NCBI GenBank assembly: GCA_959347315.1
Contig: OY365806.1
Span: forward strand, 30,052,347 to 30,116,346
Direction: 5' to 3'
Source: Bimastos eiseni
Taxonomy: Eukaryota > Annelida > Clitellata > Crassiclitellata > Lumbricidae
DNA: 64,000 nt
Made by a program: the position numbers and the translations under genes. Below are positions 46,560 to 57,842 of the stretch, piece by piece. Each line of letters opens with the position of its first letter. The stretch's first letter is position 1. The notes below the pieces were generated by a model. That model saw only the letters and a program-made list of their open reading frames with translations. It was not told where the DNA came from and searched no databases.

Positions 46560-47200
46560 CTTCGATTCTGTTGGGTACTTTGTTCTGTTTATGTGGTAAT
46601 TCCTGCGATTTTCCTCTTTCACCTCCAATCTTGTTCGGCAGAGACTAGATGATGTCGGAGCAAAGACCAAACGATGAGGCATCTGAGACAGAACAATGAC
46701 GAAGTAAAGACTAGATGTCGTCAAACCAGAGACTAAATGATGACGAAGTCAATGCTAGATGATATCGTCGCATCGTGTACTTACGGTTTTGCTCGATAAG
46801 GCGCCTGAAGCCCTGAACTCTGCATTTTTCTCGACTTCTCTGAGTGGACGGTGACTCGGTTCGAATCGCAACCTAGTTCTGCATTGAATCAACTGACTGT
46901 CAACTCCGAACAATTAACTATTTCAATTAACTAATCCTCGAACTAATATCTATCTCTGCTTATTTGACATAGAACACGCCCTCTTCCGTGACTGCTCAGC
47001 CTAGGGGTCAAGAATTTCATTTATCTGCCTAGGTGATCGAATTGCCTTTATCGTGGGGCCCGGAATTTGTGTCGGCAGCAGCAGCAGCATATTATCAGAT
47101 CGTCTATACTTCGACTATTGATAAAGATGAACGCTAATCTGGACAAATGTTAAGCCTTAATCTTCCTTGATCTCGCTCTAAGGCAAGGATTCCTGCCCAA
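46560..47200. other. Unassigned sequence
   Basis: AGACTAGATGAYGWCG-type words recur four times at 46644-46755, a small degenerate repeat of about 30 bp. A GCAGCAGCAGCAG run lies at 47075. No gene is recognised. Confidence 0.4.
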
Positions 47201-47204
47201 TTGT

Positions 47205-47289
47205 TTCAAACCCAGACAAGGTGCTACGAGATTTGTGAGCGCCAGAGCATCGACCCAGAACCGGCGTAAATGAAACGTACGTCGAAAAG
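47205..47289 (+). repeat. 85-bp direct repeat, copy 1
   Basis: Identical by eye to 47446-47530. Its GGTGCTACGAGATTTGTGAG stretch encodes GATRFVSA, which fits the NAATRxV segment expected upstream of LHWLPV, so this is the resident copy. Confidence 0.9.
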
Positions 47290-47309
47290 CGAAGAAGCGC
47301 AAGTCCTTG

Positions 47310-47759
47310 TGGAATCTACTGAGTCCTTCACTGGCTTCCGGTTCAGCAGCGCATTCAGTATAGGATCTCCTCTATTGTGTGGCACTGTGTTTTGGGCAGT
47401 GCGGTTGTCTATCTTAGGAATGTGTTCACCTTAACTTCGCTCGGCTTCAAACCCAGACAAGGTGCTACGAGATTTGTGAGCGCCAGAGCATCGACCCAGA
47501 ACCGGCGTAAATGAAACGTACGTCGAAAAGTACGCCTCCACCGAAGAAAACGTACGCCTCTATAGAGGTGACTTTGTGGTTCCACATATTCATACCACCA
47601 CCAGGCGAAAATAGAGCTTTCGCAGTTGTGGGTCCCAGTGTTTGGAACAACCTCCTATCTGACCTGCGCTCTCTCCCGCGCGAACTGTCTGGCTCTTTCT
47701 ATAAACTTCTAAGGACTTTTCTTTTTGACCGGGCTTTGATAAGGAGCGCCTCTGAATAG
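47310..47759 (+). pseudogene. LINE ORF2 C-terminus, broken
   Basis: From about 47315 the frame reads VLHWLPVQQRIQYRISSIVW and then CVLGSAVVYLRNVFTLTSLG, the standard post-RT region. An 85-bp insertion interrupts it at 47446. After that LYRGDFVVPHIHT fits the usual RSASRGDLLVPRTR segment, and following a frameshift ENRAFAVVGPSVWNNL and SLPRELSGSFYKLLRTFLFD lead to the stop at 47757-47759. ORF2 thus reaches its natural end, but cannot be translated through. Confidence 0.8.
47446..47530 (+). repeat. 85-bp direct repeat, copy 2 (inserted)
   Basis: A perfect copy of 47205-47289, 241 bp downstream, that interrupts the ORF2 remnant at a place where the family has no such sequence. A GTACGCCTC microduplication follows it. 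Confidence 0.9.
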
Positions 47760-48529
47760 ATATCTTGAAGAGGCGCTATATAAATTGCATTGATTGATTG
47801 ATTGAGATTTCAGAGGAAATTATTTCAAAGACTTGTTGTGTGAACATTGCGAATCTTGATTCGTTATCATGGACGACCGCTATTCTCCACCGAAGAATCA
47901 CGGACATGACCGGTCTGTTAGATCCATTTCCGAAATATGAAGTGAGAAAATGGAATTATGGACATCAAAAGTATTTCTTCCTCTAACTTCAAAGGCTTAC
48001 TGAACTATTCCAAATCAATCGACTGAAATACAACGATTATTAAATAAATTAAACATGTCCAACCATTTACGGAACTTTATCCCAGATAACAGCATGTAAG
48101 AACTTACGTCACTAGAAATTGTTGAATTGTCAAACACATTTAAATTATTCAAAATAAATTGCTTCTTAATCCAATGCGATCTACAATCATCTAAGCCAGT
48201 CAACGCATCCTAAGGTTATATTGAACGCGTTGTATTGATCTCGACCGACAAATAAAGAGACTTGTACAATTGATCACGACACAACTGGATATATTCTAAG
48301 CATGCATACTCTATGTCTCAACTGACTTTACAAGATTTATATAAAATGACCATATATATATGTATATATTCTATTATATATCTCAGTACATATATACATA
48401 TTCTTCCTTGACATCCTGTCGCTGAGTCACACAACATAGCTCCTCCTTCCCCTCCCCTCCTCCTCCTCTAACCTCATCCATCCTCCATCCCGTGCAAATC
48501 ACCCTTCCTCCTCAAACCCGGAAGTCATT

Positions 48530-48610
48530 TCGCATCCATGAACCGTCGACAAGCGGCGCTCCATCACCATAGAACCGCGGAAACGTCGCCATAGCAACCG
48601 TAAAGATGAA
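48530..48610. promoter_or_regulatory. ETS-like and RFX X-box-like sites
   Basis: CCCGGAAGTC (about 48520-48529) is an ETS-type site. GTCGCCATAGCAAC at 48585-48598 fits the RFX X-box GTNRCC-AT-RGYAAC. Both lie in a CpG-richer block that ends near 48660. X-boxes are typical of ciliary gene promoters, but no exon is identified. Confidence 0.35.
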
Positions 48611-49196
48611 AGCAGTCCCGCGGTTCTCGACGCATCAGAGTCCGTTCGCGACGGCCAAGCTAATTAACTTTCCGTTAATTAAATAACTGGCCAATTAGTG
48701 AGAAAGAGATTGTTGCTAATATAGGGTGTGACACAGCACAAAGATTATACATAGTTAGTTAGAGCAGCCAACAACCCAGAGAAGTCTGTATTGATTGGAA
48801 CGAGATTGATCATTATGCGGATCACTTGCACACGTTTATAATCGAGTATTAAATCACAGATGAGTTGAGATTTGGTAAAATAAGTAAGATTTTAGGTCGG
48901 ATTTGTTTTGTTCAGATCAAGTCACATGAGATTAGCTGCTGCTAGTGCTGCATCATGTATACCCTTGATGCTCAATCTCAGAACTCATAACTTGAGTATC
49001 AGCTACAGCACAGTGAACCCTTGCGACAATTGTTTCTCATCAACCACCCGTTGATTTATTAGCGATTCACAGTCACGGATAACGTGATACCACCGATATG
49101 GTGTATCACGTAACTACGGGCAACACCAAACTGCAGACATGTGGGTCTCATTGTCTCAAGCGCATACATAGCATACGCATATTTGTATGACACTGA

Positions 49197-49346
49197 CACT
49201 GTATGCATATATATTAGTATGCATATATATATATTAGTATGCATATATGTATTAGTATGCGTATATATTAGTATGTGCATATATTAGTATGCACATATAT
49301 TAGTATGCACATATATTAGTATGCATATATATTAGTACGCATATAT
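49197..49346. repeat. AGTATGCATATATATT-type minisatellite
   Basis: Seven to eight units of TTAGTATGCATATATA with 16-24-bp spacing. CATATATAT, GTATATAT and CACATATAT variants are mixed. Confidence 0.9.
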
Positions 49347-49890
49347 ATAAATTTTTTATAATATACATGAGTGCCACTGTGCGTATTATAACTGGCGCAC
49401 AGTATGTCATTGTCATAGGCAGAGGCACGGGAAAGTTACTTGGAGGTGAATAGACGTATATTAATCAACTAGCATAATATGAATATTATATTATATATAT
49501 ATAAATTTACCATGATTGTGTATCGAATAATATATAACTCGAGACATTTCCTGCAGAGATTTTCTCATACGAGAGCGAAGGAGTTCAGTCCGTTGCCTGC
49601 AGTCCACATCCTGTTATTAGGCAGTCCCTGTGGACTTGTGAAATGATGGATTCTTTTCAAAATCGTGCCAATCAATCAAACTGCGCAGTCGAAAACTCGG
49701 ACCGAACGATGTTATGTATAAGGAACAAAACAATTCGATGAGCGACGCTCTAAAACCAACTGCGCTGGCGGCAGATTTCTGTAGCGCCTACTGTGAAACG
49801 AGCGGAAACATTGCCGTGTAATTGTCATTTGTCAATTGTCGAGTTGGTGTTCAAAAGGAAACGTCGATCGACAAAAAACGAATATATATC

Positions 49891-49891
<1 letters not shown>

Positions 49892-49975
<84 letters not shown>
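49892..49975. repeat. (GA)n microsatellite
   Basis: About 41 GA dinucleotides without interruption. Confidence 0.95.
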
Positions 49976-49976
<1 letters not shown>

Positions 49977-50759
49977 CAGAACCATGCATTATACAGATAC
50001 ACACAGCGACAGGTGTAGCAGAGGGACAAGGAGACGTGGACCCTCACCTGTACTTTCTTCTCTTATTTTACCTTTCCTCTCTTTCCTTTTGTCTTTCTTC
50101 TCTTATTTTACCCTTCCTCTCTTTCTTTGACTTGTCTTGATCGTATACTTGTCTTGCGTGGAGTTGATATATGCACGCAACCGTCTTCATTTGACCCTCG
50201 CTTACTCAATTTGACAATCGTTACCATGCTAATCTCCCCTCTCTACCTCAACGTACCATGCCTCAAAAGGTCTTTTCGGCACCCTGCATTCATCCTCTGC
50301 AATCTGTGGTGGAAGGAAGATTGTTCGTTCCGATTTCACGCAGTTTCTTCTCGTTCTTTTCCTGCGTCCTAACCATGATCAATGGAAGCCAACTCCGCGT
50401 TCTTCCCGCGCTCTGAATTAGGAGGGAAATTACGGGCAGACGAATGATGGAAGAAAGCAGGGAAGGAAGAAATGAACCTAGCAGAGTAACGAATATACAC
50501 CTCGTTGACATTTAATGAGGGTGCGAATATAGCAGAAGAAGCCAAGGAAGGGTGAGAGGAAGAGTGAGAAGAAGGGTGATGAGGTTCGGTGGCTGCAAGT
50601 TGTGGTGGTGCCCGAGATTCGATTAGGGCGAAGAAAGAGATTGACTGACGATGTGGAATTAGACGGAGGAGCTCTCGCCGGCCAATCAGTCACTCGCTCA
50701 ATTACAAATTAGGAGGTCAAGTCATTTATATACAGAAAGAACTCATTCGCTTCGCTGTC

Positions 50760-50870
50760 CGCCCATTCATTCATTCATTCGTTCGTTCATTCATTCCATC
50801 GTTCGTTCGTTAGTTTATTCATTCATTCTATTTATCTGTCATTCATTTTTTCATTCATTCATTCATTCGA
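50760..50870. repeat. (ATTC)n imperfect tetranucleotide repeat
   Basis: ATTCATTC and GTTCGTTC words, interrupted in the middle. Confidence 0.9.
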
Positions 50871-51074
50871 GTGATATAAACGGGTGCTAGAGGCTAGAGC
50901 CTATAGGATATTTCTAATTACGTACATATATTATATATACAATGTACATATGCAAATGTGTTGAAACAAAAGTCTTATACTTATAGCCCTCAAATTGTAT
51001 ATATTTCGACGCGGTATATTTGTGATGCTACAAGTATATACATTCGGATACAAAACCAGTAGAAGACTTCAGCC

Positions 51075-51300
51075 AATCTATATAAATAAAGAGAGAATTC
51101 TGTCTGTCTGTCTGTCTGCCTGTCTTAATCTGGCGATGCATTTGCACAGTTTTAGAGCTATTCACTCGAAACCTTCACCGTTGGCTCAGGGAACATCTGA
51201 CACACGCATTCTAGGGGTTTGTGAACCCGAGCACGCCCTATTCCAGGTCTCCAGGGCAAAAAAACTGTTTCAGGGTTCGAAAGGAAAGTTTCCTTTTCAG
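51075..51300 (+). mobile_element. Dispersed repeat of the TCTGTCTGTCTG-start type, copy A
   Basis: It begins TATAAATAAAGAGAGAATTC followed by (TCTG)n, then a block with ATGCATTTGCACAGTTTTA, CACTCGAAACC, and GGAACA...GACACACG...GTGAACCCG. The same blocks in the same order occur at 51888-52070. Family not identified. Confidence 0.65.
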
Positions 51301-51785
51301 TCGCCACGAGCGACACACGTTGGTCCCCGACCTACGAATGTTGTACATGTGTACGTGATTTCTGTTTGCCACACCTATTTCTTTTACGAATGGACAGTTT
51401 GGGAGATACAGGTAGCAGGTAAAGAGTTGGCAATCGTTTGCAAACTGAGTCAGGTGGGTATGCACTTTGTACGCATCAGTGTCTATACACAATTCTGTTC
51501 ATGAATTTCCAGAATTTTATAGCTATTTATTCAGTCGAAAGAGCTTTCGTGGGACAAAAAGCGAGTTCGAGGGAATACAGATGGGGTGGGAGAAAAAAAC
51601 GGTTAGGAAAGGATGAGAAGTAGGAGAAAGGGAGAAAGTTGGGGAAAGGTGAGTTAGAATAAAAGGGAGTGAATAGAAATAGGAGAAAACGGAGAAGGAG
51701 AAGAGGAATTAGAGAGGAGGGATTAGATTGAGGAAAGGTGAATGAAACGTAATGAAGTGGCGGGAAGAGATGATGTCAGGAATCA

Positions 51786-51820
51786 GAAGAAGAAGAAGAA
51801 GAAGAAGAAGAAGAAGAAGG
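51786..51820. repeat. (GAA)n repeat
   Basis: About 11 GAA units inside a purine-rich stretch that spans 51560-51860. Confidence 0.95.
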
Positions 51821-51887
51821 GAGGAAGGTGAGTAAGGATGAACACTATGGAATAGGAAGAGGAGGAAAACAATTGAAGATGCATATA

Positions 51888-52070
51888 TATCTAGATTCTG
51901 TGTGTGTCTGTCTTTCTTTTTATGCATTTGCACACTTTTACACCTACTCACTCGAAATCCTCGCCGTTCGCTCTAGGAACACCTGGGACACCCAGTAGAG
52001 GGGTGTGAACCCGCGGCCGCCGTTTTTCTGCTCTCCATGGCCAAAAACCTGTCTCAACCCGGTACCTCAG
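51888..52070 (+). mobile_element. Dispersed repeat of the TCTGTCTGTCTG-start type, copy B
   Basis: Shares with copy A: ATTCTGTGTGTGTCTGTCTT, ATGCATTTGCACACTTTTA, CACTCGAAATCC, GTGTGAACCCG and a CTCTCCATGGCCAAAAACCTG block. About 75 percent similar by eye. Confidence 0.65.
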
Positions 52071-52169
52071 CTAATGCGAACTTAATAGACAACAAAGAAC
52101 ATCTTGACTGAAGCAGAGTGTTCTGCATTTGGCATCAGACCATGGAATTATGCATTGAATCGCACATAA

Positions 52170-52312
52170 ATACACGCATACATTCATACATCCATACATA
52201 CATACATGCATACACACATACATTCATACATACATACATACATACATGCATACACACATACATTCATACATACATACATACATACATGCATACACACATA
52301 CACATACATCAT
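52170..52312. repeat. (CATA)n with 40-bp higher-order unit
   Basis: A CATA tetranucleotide array in which the variants GCATACACACATACATTC recur every 40 bp (three copies from 52205). A related CATA run lies at 52680-52740. Confidence 0.9.
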
Positions 52313-52384
52313 ATTCACAATGTTGAGTCCTTCATCTGCGCACGCTAGACATACGACACTCGCGTAGTTTAATTACGAAGTCGC

Positions 52385-52521
52385 ACTTCCGGTGAGAGTG
52401 TTGTTGCGATTACTCGGCGTCTCTTAATTAAACAGCGAGTCTCATAGAAAACAGTCATCGAGAGTTTTCGGGAAGGAAGTTGACAGACGAAGCGCATGCG
52501 CACGAGGGATTAATCTCGCGA
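52385..52521. promoter_or_regulatory. ETS-, NRF1- and TCTCGCGA-type promoter motifs
   Basis: ACTTCCGGT (52385-52393) is an ETS site, GCGCATGCGCAC (52492-52503) is a full NRF1 palindrome and TCTCGCGA (52514-52521) matches the core of a motif common in CpG-type promoters. The stretch 52370-52630 is CpG-rich compared with its surroundings. A minus-strand frame from 52624 (MAALPAAS...) ends at 52442 and might be a first exon, but no family is recognised. Confidence 0.4.
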
Positions 52522-53295
52522 AAACAATATCAGTCGATGGGAAAAAGTCGGCGGGGAAGCAGCGGATGGAAATATGGACATCGGAGAACCAGCTTGTATT
52601 GGAAGCAGCGGGCAACGCTGCCATTAATTACATCTGCGAAACTTACATACACGCACAAGCACATTATGCAATGTGCATGCATAAATACATACATGCAATC
52701 ATTCATGCATACATACATACACACATACAAACATATACACATGAATGTATAAGCCACGCATTTACGTATAGAGAACATGGGCGATTTGGGACATAGACTA
52801 TATTTTAGCCGTGAAAATAATACTTCCATTTGCACATTTATATACGTTTTATTACAATCATGCACACGACTATTCTATACAACATATATATACATTATAT
52901 ATATATATATATTCATCTATCTGATGAGGGTAATAATGTCTTATATTACATTTACATACCTATGTTTATGATTTAATTACGTATGATTGGATTTTTTTAA
53001 TGACTCTGTCTCATAGGTGCCTATATTATATATCACAACATATAAATTTTTAAATACGCTGATAATGTATGCATATGTTAAACAAGTCCCTATGAAATCT
53101 AATTTGTGTTAAACAGAACTTATTAACTTTAGACTATGCCATCTATCCACCCTGTAATTGAGAATATAACATTGACTGCATTAGCCACCAATTTGAGGAT
53201 ATATGGGGGGGAGCCTGAAAGCGAGGATCGACGGGTGGGCTGGCGTTCTGTTGGTCAGACTGCACCGAAAGTGAATAATCGGTTCAGCTTCGACG

Positions 53296-53337
53296 ATATT
53301 ATTATTATTACTACTATTATTATTATTACGATTATAG
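53296..53337. repeat. (ATT)n repeat
   Basis: ATTATTATTATTACTACTAT-type array of about 13 units. Confidence 0.9.
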
Positions 53338-53846
53338 TTGTTGCCAAAGTGATTTAGCTCTGTTGCGGGCAGACTCTGCTACACCCGGGGCGACGTATAC
53401 TGCAGACGATCAGATATTACGGTGCGATGGCTGATTTAGAGGCGAACAAAAGCGTCCTTTTACTATCCATGCAGAGATACTACGTCCAATATCTCTTAAT
53501 GGAACGAAGTCATATTACGTAAATCACGTTTACTGAAATTTCTCCATACTCACTGCATGTGTGATGAGCACGAAGTTTACTCATGATTGTACTTGAGCCT
53601 GCACTTTAAGTACTTCAACCAAAAATATATGCACTGCACGAAGTGAGACGTGGTATCATCTTCCCTATCATGCTGATAAGAAGCACATCTTAAGGCAGCT
53701 TTAAGTTGCTTATACAAACATTAACAGGTGGCCGTCTGCTATTGTTGATAAGATCGGAGACTGTCCGTCAAAGATAAATTTAGCAAATCCCGTCCGGGTA
53801 ACTGTTTGGAAGGGTGCATGGTCATCTGTGGAATTCCACGTCACCA

Positions 53847-53979
53847 TGTGCCCACTCCTCCTTTCAACCTTCAGTGATCGGGTAATTAATATTAGAACCA
53901 GTTGGTTGGTACACCCTGTGCCCACTCCTCCTTTCAACCTTCAGTGACCGGGTAATTAATATTAGAACCAGTTGGTTGG
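53847..53979 (+). repeat. 70-bp-period tandem duplication
   Basis: TGTGCCCACTCCTCCTTTCA begins at 53847 and again at 53917; 63 bp are shared with one difference (GATCGG / GACCGG). The second copy ends GGTTGG like the first. Confidence 0.95.
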
Positions 53980-54045
53980 CAAATTGGTACACTAACACAT
54001 GTGTGCTATTCAGCAGATTATTCAAACCGAATTAGTCACTCCTGG

Positions 54046-54197
54046 TAGGCTTGGGCAAACTAATCGATTAATCGAATATTACGAATCGATTAATCGAAGG
54101 TCAAATTAGAACTCGATTAATCGATTAATCGCCTACTAATCGATTAATTGACGCTTACTAATCGCGATCAGTAAAAGTCACTAATCGCCCAAGCCTA
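54046..54197. mobile_element. hAT-type MITE with CGATTAATCG core
   Basis: A 152-bp element with TAGGCTTGGGC at the left and its perfect reverse complement GCCCAAGCCTA at the right. The flanking octamers ACTCCTGG (54038-54045) and ACTACTGG (54198-54205) differ at one base, an hAT-type 8-bp duplication. The interior is made of repeated TAATCGATTAATCG palindromes, six or more half-sites. Confidence 0.85.
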
Positions 54198-54205
54198 ACT
54201 ACTGG

Positions 54206-55490
54206 TGAGCGTATAGTGTTGTGGCGCCCTCTGCCTATTACGACATCGTTGATGCTCGTCTGCGTTCCAGCTACGGCGATGTTTGCTGTTTCCAGACATT
54301 AGGCTACATCTGGACTCATTTCTGCAGCGCACGTATCACGTTCGTGCATCCTTCGTAGAGACTTCGACAGAAACTGACATCGGAATGCAATTAGTTGTAA
54401 TGTAATATAGGCAAGCATTTTTATAGCACTTTTACGAGCCTCTGAAATCCTCATGGCAGCGTAGGATCGCCGCAAAGTCTGTCCGACAAGCAGGAGTAAT
54501 AATCTGCCTTAATAAGTATGTCGCGTTACGATAACTTTGCCACGATCTTACCAACGACTGCATATGTCATGTACAGAACCTGACATACTTCCACCTTTTT
54601 CTAGCGAGGAACAAGTAAAAATATTCACGAAACGTAAAAATTACTTTGACATGCCAATATTAAGACAATCTAAATTGTAAAAATATGCAATGCGCTCTTG
54701 TTATAGCGCTCAGTAATCAATGTAATATCACTAAGGTGATCATGGCACGTTTTCTACTCTCTGATATATAGTAGTATAGGCCTAATCCAGTTTTCCTTTT
54801 ACTGAACAGTTCAATGTTTCTGAGTCCACACATTTTGAGGTTTTCGTCGTGTGAACGTCATTGCTGAATGAACGCACTCTATTCATCTGAACTATTTCAC
54901 ACAGGCCTGTGTTTCCACGGTTTCTTCTTAATCTATCGATATTATTAGTCTAGAACTGAACGAAAACTCCAGTAAGATTCAAAATGAAGGCACATTAAAT
55001 AGCATAAGCAAAGGGATCATTCATGATTTTCACTGTTCTTTAAATGCAGACATGATTATTTCCTTGTTGACCGACAGTGGTAGATATTTCATACATTATT
55101 TTAGAACTTAATCATAATATTAAAATATGGGTGGTAAACGCAAAAAAAATAACAAAATAAAAAAGAGCCAATGACTTCATTTTAATCACCGGTATAATAT
55201 GATAGGTCATCGGGTCACCATAATGTAGCCTTGCCTATAGGAACGCCAAATGTCTGAAGCCAGGTCCTGTGTACAAGTTTTACCTCATATAATCTTATAC
55301 AGATTAGCAGCAGTTAAAGCAGCACTTAGATGAACAGCTACACATTATCTGCATGCATATTTTAAATATATATTATATATTATATATATTATATATATAC
55401 ATATGATATAGGTCTATATTATGTCTGCTTGTTAGCTGATGATTACGGCTTGGGTTTGGCTCAATATATTTTTGCCTGTTCGCCCAGGTG
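54206..55490. other. Unassigned AT-rich sequence
   Basis: No gene is recognised. TA-rich runs lie at 55365-55400. Confidence 0.4.
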
Positions 55491-55492
55491 CT

Positions 55493-55571
<79 letters not shown>
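55493..55571. repeat. (CT)n-(TA)n compound microsatellite
   Basis: About 25 CT dinucleotides pass directly into about 14 TA dinucleotides. Confidence 0.97.
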
Positions 55572-55573
<2 letters not shown>

Positions 55574-55944
55574 AGGCATGTTCCACGATATATCCTTCTC
55601 GTTGGGAGTCAACTCCAGACACATCTGCGTCCCTTTGACCTATAGCGACGTCGTGCAAGCAACCGATTAATTATTTGACACATGCAGGACGGAGGGATAT
55701 TGTGTTAGATTTAATCATTAAATGAGACGTTAGAAATGTTTGCAATAAACTTTAAGCCAACCTAAAACCTGAAATATAAAATTATTATTTGGATTCTACA
55801 TTACTTTTGACAGATGAGAATCATCAACGAAAACTATTCAAGCATTCAAGCATTGTGGCCAATCATCAATCTCATATCTCGACTGATTGGCGTAGTTAGA
55901 CCTGATGGTAAGATTCCTGTATTTAACACATGTCGGCTAGTGAC

Positions 55945-56010
55945 ATTGACGGGTGACGTCAACTGGTGACGTCTGTTGGTAAAGTCTGCCAGTAACGTCG
56001 GCCAATGGCG
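55945..56010 (+). repeat. Degenerate TGACGTC-containing repeat
   Basis: Words GGGTGACGTCAACTGG, TGGTGACGTCTG, CAGTAACGTCGG and CAATGGCGTCTC recur about every 16 bp. A perfect CRE palindrome TGACGTCA lies at 55954-55961, and an RFX-like GTTGCCATGGCAGC follows at 56164-56177. Confidence 0.6.
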
Positions 56011-56891
56011 TCTCTGGGTTGACTATACGGATAGTTTTACCAAAAGGCAGTATTTCGACGGCCGACGGGTGTTACGGTCGCCGACCACGATTGATGCAAG
56101 GGAAGGTTGTGCGGTTCGACGAATCGGAGTTAACACGCCAGCGTACGCCATGTCACAGTGCCCGTTGCCATGGCAGCAATTATCGTACACGTCACTCAGA
56201 AAGTACGGATGAAGATAATCTGCAGAGTACAAGAAGCCCGAAGTTAACAAATGCGCACGGTGAAAGTTTAGGAACCTCGTTGTGTTGATCATGTAGTTAG
56301 AGAGCGAAGGCTGCAATTAAAGTTGCGGAATCCGTATTACTCAAAAAATTATAAATATTATGTGACTTATTCGAGGTTTGCGTGAAAAAAAGATAATTCG
56401 TTTAAAGTTTTTCACACTTCTACATGAAGCATTAGACTACGCAGTGGTTAATTTCTATTTTACTCTCGCAAAATTGTTTGAGTCGTTATCTTCAGTACTC
56501 TCTGCACCAGTGCATTTAAATACGCAGACCTATAAAATCATCATTACCGTACTTATTACCTTCACCTACGTGCATGCCTGTATCGTAGGTGTCTGTCATT
56601 ATCTGGAGAATTATTTCCTTTGTGAATTTATCACATATTAAAACTATTAATAAACTAAAAATTTCGCGCGCTGGTGTGGGTAATTGCTGTTAGGTTCTCT
56701 ATGTGGCCATAACTTCCATATGTTCGTTGGTGAGCTCTCTGCTACGTGGATCACTGCAGCCATCGGATTCCCATCCATCACTGACATAATATAGCATCGT
56801 GGTGATGCCCAGATCATGTATCATGATATGATGAAGGAGCAAAATCTTAGGCGATGAGGCCCTGCTTAGCTTTTCTAAAACATCAGGTCAG

Positions 56892-57201
56892 ATGCTAAAA
56901 TCTGCAGGGTGTAAAACACCAAAAGGCAGATCGCGTTGGTGTTTGGTAGTGACTGTCAACAAAACGGGGACGAATTGGATGGGCAAGTTAATGGCTTTTC
57001 ATGTTTCTATGACACGTTTTGTAGGGCGCCACATAACTTTTTTGGTCGTAGATACAGCAACACATTTCAATGTAGAGATTACAAATGCTACGAAACGCAA
57101 TTTGCGTATTTTCACATGATAACACTAACCAAAGCTATGAACTTAACCAATATTTACAACTCCTTGCATGACCCAAACGACCTGCACTGTTCAAGTTATT
57201 A
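56892..57201 (+). other. Overlapping open frames, uncertain
   Basis: Two plus-strand frames (56892-57119 and 56936-57202) are open together. The second has seven or more Cys residues in 60 codons (SDCQQNG, SCFYDTFC, CRDYKCYE), a spacing that could suit a small extracellular domain. No signal peptide, splice sites or family match are clear. I would not call it a gene. Confidence 0.15.
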
Positions 57202-57430
57202 GATCTATCTGAATTCTTTCAAACTTGGCATTTCCCTGCTGAAGGTTTCCAACAAAGAAGATGCACCATAACTAAAAATTCCCCAATCAATGTGTTTCAG
57301 GGGTCAATAAACTCTAAAAGTCATTTGGCTCCCTATCTCAAGCTGAAACAATGGGTTCACTCGCAGCTTGGAGTGTTTTTGTCTTAGTAAGCCTAACGAT
57401 TAATTCTTTTCATTGCATATAATATTACAG

Positions 57431-57671
57431 GCAATGTGTGAAAACAGGGATTTTGTAAAATGCCTATTTGTAAACCCCTAACCATAACCCTAACCATGCA
57501 CTAACCCCACACTAACGCCAACTCTAACCCTAACCCTGACCCTAATATCCTGACCCTGATCCTACCCCTAACTCTAATAGTAACCGTGAATGGGGGATAT
57601 TGCAAAATAGGCCTACCTAAAATCTAAGAAATCGGGCATTTTACAAAATTCCTGTAAGACGTACACATTGC
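57431..57671. mobile_element. TIR element with degenerate telomeric CCCTAA core
   Basis: Outer ends GCAATGTGTG (57431) and CACATTGC (to 57671) are inverted. The inner TIR ACAGGGATTTTGTAAAATGC (57444 on) faces GCATTTTACAAAATTCCTGT (57636-57655) with one mismatch. Between them, 57474-57592 is a degenerate array of CCCTAA, CCCTGA and CCATAA units, i.e. TTAGGG-type repeats read on the minus strand. GCCTATTT also recurs inverted just inside each TIR. No target duplication is clear, and there is no coding frame. Confidence 0.7.
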
Positions 57672-57842
57672 TAGCATTAAATAAAACCTCAGACACGAAG
57701 TCTTTTTGTATGGGAGTGAATTCATCCTCCCACACGGCACTCGATTTCACCTCATCAATAGCGGTCATAACCTAAGTTTTAGAATTAGCCGTTGAGGGCT
57801 TCGAAAACCGTGATGCATCTACTCTACTTCCAACAGTTGGGT

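Larger units (their letters stand above)
47205..47808 (+). mobile_element. LINE (L2/CR1-like) 3' end with TTGA tail
   Basis: The remnant holds the C-terminal ORF2 sequence, a short 3' UTR with GGCGCTATATAAATTG (47772-47787) and a terminal (TTGA)4-type tail (47790-47805). Short tandem tails of this kind mark the 3' ends of L2/CR1-type LINEs. An 85-bp segment is duplicated inside it (see separate entry). Confidence 0.8.

Noticed and set aside
46855..46875. A tRNA-like B box (GGTTCGAATC)
   Set aside because: No T-stem pairing around it and no A box or acceptor stem upstream.
49793..50140. Arg-Glu-rich frames
   Set aside because: They are translations of the (GA)n microsatellite and a following CTCTTT-rich stretch.
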